Below are positions 48,747 through 59,214 of a stretch of DNA of 64,000 nt, piece after piece. A program made the position numbers and the translations under genes. Below the pieces are notes generated by a model. It ran no database searches and was not told the origin of the DNA. It worked only from the letters and a program-made list of their open reading frames with translations. Position 1 is the first letter of the stretch. Each line of letters begins with the position of its first letter. The DNA is from Pseudoduganella buxea (GTDB taxonomy: Bacteria > Pseudomonadota > Gammaproteobacteria > Burkholderiales > Burkholderiaceae_D): NCBI RefSeq assembly GCF_009720835.1, contig NZ_WNKZ01000001.1:148600-212599 (forward strand). Reading direction: 5' to 3'.

Positions 48747-50030
48747 ATGCTGGCAAATAAAATGAAAACACTGATTCTGGGCGTGGCTGCGGCGCTGGCG
48801 CTGTCGGCCTGCAGCACGCCTTGCGACAGTCCGGGTGGATTGTGCGCGCCTATCACCCCGGTGGCAAGCCCGCTCGAGCAACGCACGCGCCTGCCGGACC
48901 GGCCCAGCGAAGCGCCGCCCGAGGAAGCGAAGACGTATGCCGTGGCACCGCTGCCGGGCACGGTCAGCGAAGATGGCACGGTTCCCGCTGGCGGCCAGCC
49001 GGTGCGCATCGGCCTGTTGCTGCCGCTGCGCTCCGAAACACTGGGCCAGGCCGCCGATGCCGTGCGCGCCGGCTTCATGGCCGCGTGGGAGCGTGACAAG
49101 GCCGGCTTCGAAGTAACCGTGGTCGAAACGGGCGACGCCCAGGACGACGTGCTGTCCACTTACCAGGCCACGCTGGCGCAGAACGACCTGGTGGTCGGCC
49201 CGCTGGCCCGTTCGGCCGTCACGGCCGTTGCCGCCAGCACGCTGGTGACGAAACCGACCATCGCATTGAATCATCCGGAAGGGCGCGAGGCCGCCACGCT
49301 GCCGCCGAACATGCTGTCAATCGGCCTGTCGATCGAGGACGAAGCGCGCCAGGTGGCCGAATGGGCAGCCCAGGAGCATCCGGGCGGCGAGGCATTGATC
49401 CTCTCGGGCGGCAGCGCCTGGCAGCGCCGCATCGCCAGCGCTTTCGCGGCGCACTGGCAGAAGCTGGGCCACACGGCCAAGACCCTGGAATTGTCGGCGC
49501 AGAACGGCTACCTGAGCGATCCGGAACTGGTGGCGCTGCGCGCGCGACTGTCGAGCGAGCCGGTCGAACTGCTGTTCGCCGCCCTCGATGCGGCCCAGGC
49601 ACGCCAGCTGCGCGTGGCCCTGAAGGCGCCGCCGCTGGGCGACATGCCGCTGTACGGCACCTCGTCGCTGAACCCGGGCCGCGTCAACCTGCTGGAAGGC
49701 CCGGAACTGGACGGCGTACGCCTGCTCGACCTGCCGTGGCAGGTCCAGCGCGACAATCCTTCCGTGATGAGCTACCCGCGCCCGGAGCCGCGTGACGAAG
49801 CGCGCCTGTCGGCCGACATGGAACGCCTGTACGCGCTGGGCATCGACGCCTTCCGCGTGGCGCGCGAACTGGCCCTGAAACCGGGCCAGAGCGTGGTGCT
49901 GGATGGCGTGACGGGCCAGCTGAACATCGAATTCGGCAATGGCCCCGCCAAGTTCCGCCGCGTGGAGCCGGCCGCCGTCTACCGCAACGGCGTAGCCGTG
50001 CCGCTGCCGGCGCCAGGCGCCCAGCAGTAA
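48747..50030 (+). CDS. LpoA-like penicillin-binding protein activator lipoprotein
   Basis: The protein has 427 residues. The signal ends in LALSAC (lipobox, Cys22 from the first ATG). The rest is a periplasmic-binding-protein fold like the C-domain of LpoA, which activates PBP1a from the outer membrane: [53 protein letters not shown] and [12 protein letters not shown]. It lacks the N-terminal TPR domain of the E. coli protein, as in many beta-proteobacteria. A second ATG at 48762 (MKTLILG) is equally possible. yraN follows after 10 bases. Confidence 0.85.
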   Translation: MLANKMKTLILGVAAALALSACSTPCDSPGGLCAPITPVASPLEQRTRLPDRPSEAPPEEAKTYAVAPLPGTVSEDGTVPAGGQPVRIGLLLPLRSETLGQAADAVRAGFMAAWERDKAGFEVTVVETGDAQDDVLSTYQATLAQNDLVVGPLARSAVTAVAASTLVTKPTIALNHPEGREAATLPPNMLSIGLSIEDEARQVAEWAAQEHPGGEALILSGGSAWQRRIASAFAAHWQKLGHTAKTLELSAQNGYLSDPELVALRARLSSEPVELLFAALDAAQARQLRVALKAPPLGDMPLYGTSSLNPGRVNLLEGPELDGVRLLDLPWQVQRDNPSVMSYPRPEPRDEARLSADMERLYALGIDAFRVARELALKPGQSVVLDGVTGQLNIEFGNGPAKFRRVEPAAVYRNGVAVPLPAPGAQQ

Positions 50031-50040
50031 AAGGCGCGCC

Positions 50041-51699
<1,659 letters not shown>

Positions 51700-51721
51700 G
51701 CAAGGTCGGATCGGTGAGGCC

Positions 51722-52234
51722 ATGACCACTTCCTCGAAACCCTGGCTCAAGCCCGCCGTTGCCGCCGTGGTACTGGCGGCGGGCGGCTTTGCCGCCTACA
51801 CGTCGCTGAACAGCGCCCCGGTGGCGCCGGCCGTGACCTTCATCGACATCAAGGGCGAACGCATCACGCCCGAGCAGCTGCGCGGCAAGGTCGTAATGGT
51901 CAATTTCTGGGCCACGTCTTGCACCACCTGCGTGGCCGAGATGCCGGAAATGGTCGACACCTACAACCGCTACAAGGGCAAGGGCCTGGAATTCGTCGCC
52001 GTGGCGATGAAGTACGACCCGCCCAACTACGTCGTCAATTTCGCCGAAACGCGCCAGCTGCCCTTCAAGGTCGCGCTGGACGTCACGGGCGAAGCAGCCA
52101 AGGCCTACGGCGACGTGTCGATGACGCCCACCACCTTCGTCATCGACAAGGACGGCAAGATCCTCAAGCGTTATGTCGGCAAGCCGGAATTTCCGGCCTT
52201 GCACAAGCTGCTGGAAAAGGCGCTGCAGGGCTGA
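51722..52234 (+). CDS. TlpA-type membrane-anchored thioredoxin
   Basis: This is a periplasmic thiol-disulfide protein of 170 residues. An uncleaved or cleavable N-terminal segment (AVAAVVLAAGGFAAYTSL) is followed by an AhpC/TlpA fold: VVMVNFWATSCTTCVAEMPE holds the Cys-Thr-Thr-Cys site, and SMTPTTFVIDKDGKILKRYV has the cis-Pro. Such proteins reduce cytochrome c apoproteins or specific periplasmic targets. GTGAGG precedes the ATG, 22 bases after the BON gene. Confidence 0.9.
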   Translation: MTTSSKPWLKPAVAAVVLAAGGFAAYTSLNSAPVAPAVTFIDIKGERITPEQLRGKVVMVNFWATSCTTCVAEMPEMVDTYNRYKGKGLEFVAVAMKYDPPNYVVNFAETRQLPFKVALDVTGEAAKAYGDVSMTPTTFVIDKDGKILKRYVGKPEFPALHKLLEKALQG

Positions 52235-52244
52235 GCGCCGGTGC

Positions 52245-52877
52245 CTAACGGCGCTGCATGCTGCCCATGAAGAAGTCGCCGAACATGGCCCAGCTGGCAT
52301 AGCCTTCGAAGGGCCCGGCGCATGCATGCAGCACCATGCGCGCGGCATCTTCTTCCTCCCACGGCTGGAAGGCGCCGTCGACTTCGCAGTGCAGGAAAAA
52401 ATCGCCCTGCTTGGCGCCGCAATGGTCGCAATGGTTCATCCAGTAGGCGCTGCTGGTGGTCTTGCTGAAGTTGCGCTGGTAGTTGCGCTTGACCTGCATC
52501 GCACGGTCGGCAACGGCGGGCGGAATATGTTCGACGTAATGCACAATGGTGGGGTCGGGCATCGTGCTCCAGAAGCCAGGCAGGGTGCGCTCGCCGTCGA
52601 ATTCGCCGAACTGGAAGACTTCGTACCCGGGCGGCAGCATGAAGCTGACGACGCTGGTGCTCTCGTGGCACTTCCAGCACATTGCCGCCGCTTCCACGAC
52701 AAAATAACTGGACGCCCGCAGGTTGATCTCCGGCTCGAGGATGAACCACTTTCCGAACCTGCCGGGGTCGACCCCGTCCGGCACGAACCAGACCTTCCTG
52801 CGCGCATCCCAGCGCGCACCCAGGCTCCTTGCTTCATCCTTCTCCGAGAACGGCACCGACAAATCGACACGTGGCAT
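52245..52877 (-). CDS. DUF5710-containing protein of unknown function
   Basis: The protein has 210 residues. The N-terminal ~45 residues match the DUF5710 pattern (LSVPFSEKDEARSLGARWDA then RRKVWFVPDGVD), common in proteins linked to primases or nucleic-acid handling. The middle has paired cysteines, MCWKCHESTS, and later NHCDHCGAKQGDFFLHCEV, which could bind zinc. No enzymatic signature is seen. GGAGGGAG precedes the ATG. It converges with the TlpA gene, 10 bases apart. Confidence 0.85.
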   Translation of the reverse strand: MPRVDLSVPFSEKDEARSLGARWDARRKVWFVPDGVDPGRFGKWFILEPEINLRASSYFVVEAAAMCWKCHESTSVVSFMLPPGYEVFQFGEFDGERTLPGFWSTMPDPTIVHYVEHIPPAVADRAMQVKRNYQRNFSKTTSSAYWMNHCDHCGAKQGDFFLHCEVDGAFQPWEEEDAARMVLHACAGPFEGYASWAMFGDFFMGSMQRR

Positions 52878-52972
52878 GGCAATCTCCCTCCGGGTTGGCG
52901 TAGGTCGATTCTGTGCCGTGTCACGGCTGCCGTTCTTGATCCGCTGCTGCCTTTGGTTGGATGCCGGCGCCT

Positions 52973-53098
52973 CTAGTCGTCTTCACGGTGTTCTTGCCCG
53001 TGCTCGCGGCGGCGCCGCGCCACATACCACTCCCACACCAGCGGCGACAGCGCGGCGCTGATGCCCGCCACGATGATCGCCAGCCCGATGTAGAGCAT
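52973..53098 (-). CDS. Small single-pass membrane protein (41 residues)
   Basis: This short frame begins MLYIGLAIIVAGISAALSPL, one hydrophobic helix, followed by a highly charged tail (VARRRREHGQEHREDD). GAGG stands at a proper distance before the ATG, and it starts 13 bases after the stop of the thioesterase gene on the same strand, so co-transcription is likely. It resembles small stress or transporter-regulator membrane proteins in form only. Confidence 0.6.
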   Translation of the reverse strand: MLYIGLAIIVAGISAALSPLVWEWYVARRRREHGQEHREDD

Positions 53099-53111
53099 CG
53101 CCGCCTCGCGC

Positions 53112-53537
53112 CTACTTGGCCGGGTACAGCACCATCTGCGTGCAGCGGAACAGGGCGATGGTCTTGCCATTGGCCTTGTTCGTGACCGTGGCGTCCCATA
53201 CCTGCGTGGTCTTGCCCATGTGGACGGCCTTGGCCGTCACGGCGATGGCGCCTTCGCGCGCCGTGCCCAGGTGGTTCGACTTCAGCTCGATGGTGGTGAA
53301 GTTGTTGGCGCCTTCGGGCAGGTGCGAGAAGCACGCGTAGCCGCAGGCCGTGTCGGCCAGGGTGACGATGGTGCCGGCGTGCAGGTAGCCGTTCGGCGCC
53401 AGGTGGTGCTTGGCGATGTCCAGCTCCGCCGACAGTTCACCCTGACCGGCCGCCGTGATGCGGATGCCCAGGTGGTCCGGCAGGGTGCCGTTGGCGAAGG
53501 TATTGAAATAGTCCAGATTGAATTTGCTGTCGTCCAT
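53112..53537 (-). CDS. PaaI-family acyl-CoA thioesterase
   Basis: This is a hotdog-fold thioesterase of 141 residues. GELSAELDIAKHHLAPNGYL and HAGTIVTLADTACGYACFSH carry the His-Gly and Asp elements of the PaaI active site, and FTTIELKSNHLGTAREGAI is the central helix/strand. Substrates are usually aryl- or acyl-CoA thioesters. It follows the second permease gene after 38 bases on the same strand and may be read through from that operon, though it has no obvious link to nucleoside uptake. Confidence 0.9.
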   Translation of the reverse strand: MDDSKFNLDYFNTFANGTLPDHLGIRITAAGQGELSAELDIAKHHLAPNGYLHAGTIVTLADTACGYACFSHLPEGANNFTTIELKSNHLGTAREGAIAVTAKAVHMGKTTQVWDATVTNKANGKTIALFRCTQMVLYPAK

Positions 53538-53575
53538 AGGTCTTCTTTCTTATCGAACGCCCATGATAAACCAAG

Positions 53576-54499
53576 CTATGCTGGCTTGAAGTTCTGGCCC
53601 AGCGACATCGGCTTGTTCAGCAGGATGGTCTGCGGGTTGCGGCAAATGATGACCAGCACGACGATGGTCGCCAAGTAGGGCAGCATCGACAGGAATTCGG
53701 ACGGTATCGCCAGCCCCAGGCCCTGGCCATGGAACTGCAGCACGGTGACGCCGCCGAACAGATAGGCACCCCAGATCACGCCGCGCGGCTTCCACGTGGC
53801 GAACACCACCTGCGCCAGCGCGATCCAGCCGCGGCCGGCCGTCATGCCCTCGACCCACATGGGCGTGAGCGCCAGCGACAGGTAGGCGCCGCCCAGGCCC
53901 GCCATGGCGCCACCGAACAACACGCTGGCATAGCGCAGCTTGGCGACGCGAATGCCGATCGCATGGGCGCTGTGGGGCGCTTCGCCGACGGCGCGAACCT
54001 GCAGGCCAAGCCGGCTGCGCGCCAGCATCCACGCGACGATGGCGACGACGGCCAGCGAGCCGTAGACGACGGCATCGAAGCGGAACAGCAGTGGCCCGAT
54101 GAAGGGCAGGTCGGACAGCACGGGGAAGGACAGCTTCGGCAGCGGCGTGACGGTCTGGCCCACCAGGTCGCGGCCCAGGAAGGCGGACAGGCCGATGCCG
54201 AACAGAGTCAGCGCCAGGCCCGTGGCCACCTGGTTGGTCCGCAAGGTCAACACGAGGAAGGCGAAGATCAGGGCCATCGCCGCGCCGGCCAGCAGGGCCG
54301 CCAGCAGGCCCAGGCCCAGCGAGCCGCTGTGCAGCGCTACCGAGAAGCCGGCCACCGCGCCCACCAGCATGATGCCTTCGAGCCCCAGGTTCAACACGCC
54401 GGACCGTTCGGCCACCAGCTCGCCGGTGGAGGCCAGCACCAGCGGCGTGGCGGCACCGGCCGTGCTGGCGAGGAAGGCGATCAGGTAATCGGGGTTCAT
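53576..54499 (-). CDS. BMP-type ABC transporter permease 2 (nucleoside family)
   Basis: This is an inner-membrane permease of 307 residues with about eight helices. [20 protein letters not shown] is the signature of the NupQ/YufQ-type permeases that work with BMP-family binding proteins. [20 protein letters not shown] is the cytoplasmic coupling region. The ATG overlaps the stop of the first permease by 4 bases (ATGA). The system's ATPase is the first gene, and the likely binding protein is at 59215 on the other strand. Confidence 0.9.
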   Translation of the reverse strand: MNPDYLIAFLASTAGAATPLVLASTGELVAERSGVLNLGLEGIMLVGAVAGFSVALHSGSLGLGLLAALLAGAAMALIFAFLVLTLRTNQVATGLALTLFGIGLSAFLGRDLVGQTVTPLPKLSFPVLSDLPFIGPLLFRFDAVVYGSLAVVAIVAWMLARSRLGLQVRAVGEAPHSAHAIGIRVAKLRYASVLFGGAMAGLGGAYLSLALTPMWVEGMTAGRGWIALAQVVFATWKPRGVIWGAYLFGGVTVLQFHGQGLGLAIPSEFLSMLPYLATIVVLVIICRNPQTILLNKPMSLGQNFKPA

Positions 54500-55587
54500 G
54501 CGGCTTTCTCCAAAGGGGCATTCGATGCGGCCGGGGCGCGCGGCTTGAAGCGGTAGTGGATGAACAGGTCGGCCGCCAGCAGGTAGAACAGCAGCAGGCC
54601 CTGAAACAGGCCCGTGATGGCCGACGGCAGCTGCAGCTCGATCTGGGCCGACTCGCCGCCGATATACAGCAGCGACATCAGCAGCGACGCCAGCAGCACG
54701 CCCACCGGATGCAGGCGGCCCACGTAGGCGACGATGATGGCGGCGAAGCCGTAGCCGGGCGACACGGAAGGCTGCAATTGCCCCAGCGGCCCGGCCACTT
54801 CGCCGACGCCGGCGATGCCGGCCATGGCACCGCTGACGAGGAAGGCCAGCCACACGTTCTTCGGTGCCGAGAAGCCGGCATACAGCGCCGCGGCCGGCGC
54901 CATGCCGCTGACCTTCATGCGATAGCCGGCGAAGGTGTGCCGGCAGAAGAACCAGGCGCCCAGCACGGCCATCAGCGACAGGGGCAGCGCCGCGTTCACG
55001 CGCAGGCCCTCGACCAGCAGGGGCAAGGTGGCGGAGTCGCCGAACATCTTCGACTGGGGGAAGTTGTAGCCGGCCGGGTCGCGCAGGGGCCCGTGCACCA
55101 GGTAGGACAGCAGCAGGTAGGCGATATACACCAGCATCAGGCTGACAAGGATTTCACTGGTATTGAAGCGGGTGCGCAGCAGTGCGGGGATCGCGGCCCA
55201 GGCCATGCCGCCCAGCGCGCCGGCGACGAGCATCAGCGGCAGCACCCACGGCGCCTCGACGCCGTCGAAATACAGGGCCACGCAGCCGGCCGTGATGGCG
55301 CCAATGGTGAGCTGGCCGTCGGCGCCGATATTGTGCACGTCGGCGCGGAAACCGATGGCCAGGCCCACGCCGCACAGGATCAGGGGCGTGGCCTTCAGCA
55401 GCAGTTCGCCCACGCCGTAGGCCGTCGTCGCCGGCTTGATGAAGTAGACGTAGAAGGCGTGCAGCGGTTCCTGGCCAAGGAACAGGAACAGCAGCGAGCC
55501 GGTGGCCAGCATGGCCAGCGCCGCGATCAGCGGCGAAGCGAGCATCATCGCGCGCGACGGTTCGGGGCGGGCTTCAAGCCGTGACAT
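54496..55587 (-). CDS. BMP-type ABC transporter permease 1 (nucleoside family)
   Basis: This is an inner-membrane permease of 363 residues with about ten helices, the NupP/YufP counterpart. PLILCGVGLAIGFRADVHNI and GADGQLTIGAITAGCVALYF are family hallmarks, and YRMKVSGMAPAAALYAGFS is the coupling region. Its start lies 14 bases inside the end of the ATPase gene and its end overlaps permease 2, so all three are translationally coupled. Confidence 0.9.
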   Translation of the reverse strand: MSRLEARPEPSRAMMLASPLIAALAMLATGSLLFLFLGQEPLHAFYVYFIKPATTAYGVGELLLKATPLILCGVGLAIGFRADVHNIGADGQLTIGAITAGCVALYFDGVEAPWVLPLMLVAGALGGMAWAAIPALLRTRFNTSEILVSLMLVYIAYLLLSYLVHGPLRDPAGYNFPQSKMFGDSATLPLLVEGLRVNAALPLSLMAVLGAWFFCRHTFAGYRMKVSGMAPAAALYAGFSAPKNVWLAFLVSGAMAGIAGVGEVAGPLGQLQPSVSPGYGFAAIIVAYVGRLHPVGVLLASLLMSLLYIGGESAQIELQLPSAITGLFQGLLLFYLLAADLFIHYRFKPRAPAASNAPLEKAA

Positions 55588-57163
55588 GGTCTTCTCCTTG
55601 CACAGTGGCGGCGGTGGCGCCGAAGTCGCCGCTCATCCACATGCCGATCTGGTTAACGGTGACGTCGGCGACGGGCACGGCTTGCGACAGGCGGCCCTGC
55701 GCCAGCACGGCGATGCGGTCGCACATCATGAACAGCTCGTCGACCTCCTCGGAGATCACCAGCACGGCGACGCCCTGGTCGCGCAAATCGATGATGGCCT
55801 GGCGGATCAGCATGGCCGCACCGATGTCGACGCCCCACGTGGGTTGGGCCAGCACCATCACGCGGGGCGCCAGGCCGATCTCGCGGCCGACGATGAACTT
55901 CTGCAGGTTGCCGCCGGAAAGGCTGGTGGCGGCCGCGCGGGTGCCGCCGCACTTGACCTTGAAGCGCTCGATCACGCGGGCGGCAATGGCCGTGACGGCC
56001 GCGCCCTGGATCAGGCCCCGGCGCAGCATGCCGCTGGCGGGCGCCAGGTAGCCCGTCAGCAGGGCGTTTTCCGCCAGCGACAGGTCGGGCACGGCGCCGC
56101 GCCCGAGCCGCTCTTCCGGCACGAAGCCCAGGCCCAGGCGGCGCCGCGCAGCCGCGTTCAGGCGGCCCGCATTGTGGCCCAGCAGGCGGATGGTGGTGGG
56201 CGAGGCGATGGGACGCTCGCCGGAAATGGCCCGCAGCAGTTCCTGCTGGCCGTTGCCGGAGACGCCGGCCAGGCCGACGATCTCGCCGGCGCGCACGGTC
56301 AGGTTGATCTCGCGCAGGCTGGTGCCGAAGGGGTCGACACTCTTCACGCTCAAGCGGTCCAGCGCCAGGCGCACCTCGCCCGGCTCGCGCGGCGTGAGGG
56401 TACAGGTCGGCATATCGCCGCCGATCATCAGTTCGGCCAGCGCATGGGCCGTCTGCGTGCGCGGCGTGGCCGTGCCGGAGACGCGCCCCGCCCGCAGGAT
56501 GGTCGCCTTGTCGCACAAGGCCTGGATCTCGTCGAGCTTGTGGCTGATATACAGGATGCTGACGCCTTCGGCCGCCAGCTGGCGCAGCGACACGAACAGC
56601 TTCTGCACGGCGTCCGGCGTCAGCACGGAAGTCGGTTCGTCCATGATCAGCAGGCGCGGAGACTGCAGCAGGCAGCGCACGATCTCCACACGCTGGCGCT
56701 CGCCCACGGACATGCTGTGCACGCGCCGTTCCGGATCCAGCGGCAGGCCGTATTGTGCCGACACGGCGCGGATGCGCGGCGCCAGTGCCTTCGGTGCGAC
56801 CTTGTCGTCCAGCGCCAGCGCGATGTTCTCGGCCACCGTCAGGGTCTCGAACAGGGCGAAGTGCTGGAACACCATGCCGATGCCCAGCTTGCGCGCCGCC
56901 GCCGGCGAGGGGATATGCACCTGCCGGCCTTCCCACACGATTTCGCCGGCATCCGGACGCGTGACGCCGTAGATCATCTTCATCAAGGTGCTCTTGCCGG
57001 CGCCGTTCTCGCCCAGCACGGCGTGGATTTCGCCGGGCAGCACGGTCAGATCGACACGGTCGTTGGCCACCACCGATGGATAGCGCTTCGAGATGCCGAG
57101 CAGTTGCAGCCGGGGCGCGACGCGGGACGGGCCGCCCGGGGGCGATTGCTGTGGTGCGGTCAT
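55574..57163 (-). CDS. BMP-type ABC transporter ATP-binding protein (two ATPase domains)
   Basis: This ATPase of 529 residues has two nucleotide-binding domains, as in NupO/YufO and RbsA. The first has a complete Walker A (LGENGAGKST), signature HSMSVGERQRVEIVRCL and Walker B LLIMDEPTSVLTP. The second half has AGVSGNGQQELLRA (degenerate Walker A), LSGGNLQKFIVGREI and VMVLAQPTWGVDIGA, the usual altered second site. AAGGAG precedes the ATG at 57163; upstream in-frame codons run across the operator region and are rejected. Confidence 0.93.
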   Translation of the reverse strand: MTAPQQSPPGGPSRVAPRLQLLGISKRYPSVVANDRVDLTVLPGEIHAVLGENGAGKSTLMKMIYGVTRPDAGEIVWEGRQVHIPSPAAARKLGIGMVFQHFALFETLTVAENIALALDDKVAPKALAPRIRAVSAQYGLPLDPERRVHSMSVGERQRVEIVRCLLQSPRLLIMDEPTSVLTPDAVQKLFVSLRQLAAEGVSILYISHKLDEIQALCDKATILRAGRVSGTATPRTQTAHALAELMIGGDMPTCTLTPREPGEVRLALDRLSVKSVDPFGTSLREINLTVRAGEIVGLAGVSGNGQQELLRAISGERPIASPTTIRLLGHNAGRLNAAARRRLGLGFVPEERLGRGAVPDLSLAENALLTGYLAPASGMLRRGLIQGAAVTAIAARVIERFKVKCGGTRAAATSLSGGNLQKFIVGREIGLAPRVMVLAQPTWGVDIGAAMLIRQAIIDLRDQGVAVLVISEEVDELFMMCDRIAVLAQGRLSQAVPVADVTVNQIGMWMSGDFGATAATVQGEDHVTA

Positions 57164-57251
57164 CGACAACTCCTTCGTATAACGATTGCTGTCCCAGACG
57201 CAATTTGCATGCCATACCATAGACCGGGATTGCGCGCGCGCCTGCGTCAAC

Positions 57252-57261
57252 TTGTATACAA
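57252..57261. promoter_or_regulatory. GntR/FCD operator candidate upstream of the ABC operon
   Basis: TTGTATACAA is a perfect 10-base palindrome between the divergent ATPase and regulator genes. It has the spacing and form of boxes bound by FCD-type GntR regulators. A near-identical box lies at 58156. Confidence 0.5.
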
Positions 57262-57399
57262 ACTGCACCGCAATGTGTCGACATCTTCACCAAAACGGCG
57301 CGACGAAGCAGGACGCCGCTGTTTTGCAGCGCGCACGATTCCTGCTTTGAAGCTCCCATCGCGTGCGGACCGATCCCGCACCGACACAGGAGAGTGTTG

Positions 57400-58152
57400 A
57401 TGACCAAATTGACTTCCGCGCGGCGCCCGACCGGCCGCGCTTCCGCCGCTACGCCCACGGAGACCCCGCCCGGCAAACGCGGCGCCACCGCCATCGACCT
57501 GCGCATCCACAGTGCCGTGGTCAACGCCGTAATGAGCCACCGGCTGCCGCCCGGTACACGGTTGGGCGAGGCCGAGTTCTGCGAGTTGTACCAGGTGAGC
57601 CGCACCACCGTGCGCAAGGCGCTGCAACGGCTGGCGCACGACCACATCGTGTCGCTGCGGCCGAACCGGGGTGCCGTGGTGGCCTCGCCCACGCCACAGG
57701 AGGCACGCGACATCTTCGCCGCCCGGCGCGCGCTGGAACGGGAGATCGTGCCGCTCGTGATCCGCCACATGACGCCAGCCTCGCTGCGCCGCATCCGCGC
57801 GGCGCTGGAAGCGGAGGAACAGGCGCGCCATGGCGGCGACCGCGCCGCGTGGATCCGGCTGGGCGGCGAGTTCCACCTGCTGCTGGCCGAACTGGCGGGC
57901 AACGCCGTGATGCAGCGCTTCATGGTGGAGCTGGTGTCGCGCTCCTCCCTGATCATCGCGCTGTATGAGAACCCGGGCGTGCCGATGTGCGGCAACGACG
58001 AACATGACCAGTTGCTCGCGCTGATCGAGCAGGGCGATGCGGCACGCGCCACGGCGCTGATCGAGCACCACCTGCTGGAAATCGAAGGCCGCCTGCACCT
58101 GGGCGCCGCCGAGCGCAAATTGAGCCTGGCCGAAGCCCTGGCCGGATGCTGA
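57400..58152 (+). CDS. GntR-family transcriptional regulator with FCD domain
   Basis: This is a regulator of 250 residues. An unusual ~30-residue Thr/Ala/Pro-rich lead precedes the winged helix (IDLRIHSAVVNAVMSHRLPP, then LGEAEFCELYQVSRTTVRKA). The all-helical FCD ligand domain (about 100-240) has LGGEFHLLLAELAGN and EHDQLLALIEQGDAARATA, with the His/Asp metal-site positions. AGGAG before ATG 57400 decides the start over GTG 57394 and TTG 57397. It lies between the two halves of the nucleoside-type uptake system and probably controls both. Confidence 0.9.
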   Translation: MTKLTSARRPTGRASAATPTETPPGKRGATAIDLRIHSAVVNAVMSHRLPPGTRLGEAEFCELYQVSRTTVRKALQRLAHDHIVSLRPNRGAVVASPTPQEARDIFAARRALEREIVPLVIRHMTPASLRRIRAALEAEEQARHGGDRAAWIRLGGEFHLLLAELAGNAVMQRFMVELVSRSSLIIALYENPGVPMCGNDEHDQLLALIEQGDAARATALIEHHLLEIEGRLHLGAAERKLSLAEALAGC

Positions 58153-58155
58153 CGA

Positions 58156-58165
58156 TTGCATACAA
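58156..58165. promoter_or_regulatory. GntR/FCD operator candidate upstream of the porin operon
   Basis: TTGCATACAA differs at one base from the TTGTATACAA box at 57252. It lies 180 bases before the Tsx-like gene, just after the regulator stop. Confidence 0.45.
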
Positions 58166-58170
58166 CCCTG

Positions 58171-58187
58171 GTGCACATTGTGTGCAC
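58171..58187. promoter_or_regulatory. Inverted repeat GTGCACA-N3-TGTGCAC
   Basis: A 17-base perfect dyad sits 5 bases after the second GntR-like box. It may be part of the same control region or a site for a second regulator. No protein can be named. Confidence 0.4.
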
Positions 58188-58347
58188 ACCGCACCGCGAC
58201 GGCGCGCGGCGGTGACGATGCCGTTCGCTTCTGGTGCGGCGTGCGGCGCAGCGAAGGGCGGCGCGGGCTGGCCTGCAAATTGCTAACGGTAAAGACCGGG
58301 ATTGCAGCATGCAAGCACCCTCCGTCAACCAAGAACAAGGACATCGC

Positions 58348-59193
58348 ATGAAGATCACCCGTACCGCCGGCCTGCTGCTGCTGGCCGCCAGCTGCGGCGC
58401 GCACGCCGCCGACTGGAGCGACACGTCGCTGAGCTACCGCTATGGCAGCAAGTTCTCCGAGCCCTACAACGGCGCCGACATCGTCAAGCACATCATCAAC
58501 TTCAGCCATGTCAGCGGCTACAAGTACGGCAAGAACTTCTTCAGCGTGGACTACCTGATGTCGGACGAGAACGACCCGTCGGCTGCCGGCGCCCGCACCG
58601 GCGCGCACGAAGCCTACGCCGTCTACCGCCACACGCTGGACCTGGGCAAGATCAGTGGTGCCAACCTCGCCTTCGGCCCGATCCGCGGCGTGGGCGTCAC
58701 GGGCGGCTTCGACATCAACAGCAAGACCGACGCCGGCTACAACTCGAAGAAGCGCATGCTGGTGCTGGGCCCCACCCTGATGTTCGACGTGCCGGGCTTC
58801 CTGGACGTGAGCCTGCTGGCCCTCCACGAAAGCAATGCGCCGTACAGCACCTTCACCAACACGGCGACGAACCGCTACCGCTACGACACGCACGCGATGC
58901 TGACGGCCGCCTGGGGCATCCCGTTCACGCTGGGCGTGCCGCTGTCCTTCAACGGCTACGCCAACTACATCGGCACCAAGGGCAAGAACGAATTCGGCGG
59001 CCCGACGGCCGTGGAGATCAACGTCGACATGCAGGTGATGTACGACCTGGGCGCGACGCTGGGCGCGCCGAAGAACACCTTCCAGGTGGGCGTGGCCTAC
59101 CAGTACTGGAAGAACAAGTTCGGCAACCCGGCCCGCACCGTACCGGGTGCCACGGCCCGCACGCCGATGGTTCGCGCCGAATACCATTTCTGA
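58348..59193 (+). CDS. Tsx-like outer-membrane nucleoside channel
   Basis: This is an outer-membrane barrel protein of 281 residues. A signal peptide (MKITRTAGLLLLAASCGAHA) precedes DWSDTSLSYRYGSKFSEPYN, the start of the Channel_Tsx pattern. Aromatic beta strands continue (KYGKNFFSVDYLMSDENDPS, VGVAYQYWKNKFGNP), and the chain ends in Phe (RAEYHF), typical of outer-membrane proteins. AAGGAC precedes ATG 58348; an earlier in-frame ATG at 58309 gives no signal peptide at its start. It lies 21 bases before the BMP-family binding protein, consistent with nucleoside passage across the outer membrane. Confidence 0.82.
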   Translation: MKITRTAGLLLLAASCGAHAADWSDTSLSYRYGSKFSEPYNGADIVKHIINFSHVSGYKYGKNFFSVDYLMSDENDPSAAGARTGAHEAYAVYRHTLDLGKISGANLAFGPIRGVGVTGGFDINSKTDAGYNSKKRMLVLGPTLMFDVPGFLDVSLLALHESNAPYSTFTNTATNRYRYDTHAMLTAAWGIPFTLGVPLSFNGYANYIGTKGKNEFGGPTAVEINVDMQVMYDLGATLGAPKNTFQVGVAYQYWKNKFGNPARTVPGATARTPMVRAEYHF

Positions 59194-59214
59194 TCAACCG
59201 ACAAGAGGACCACC

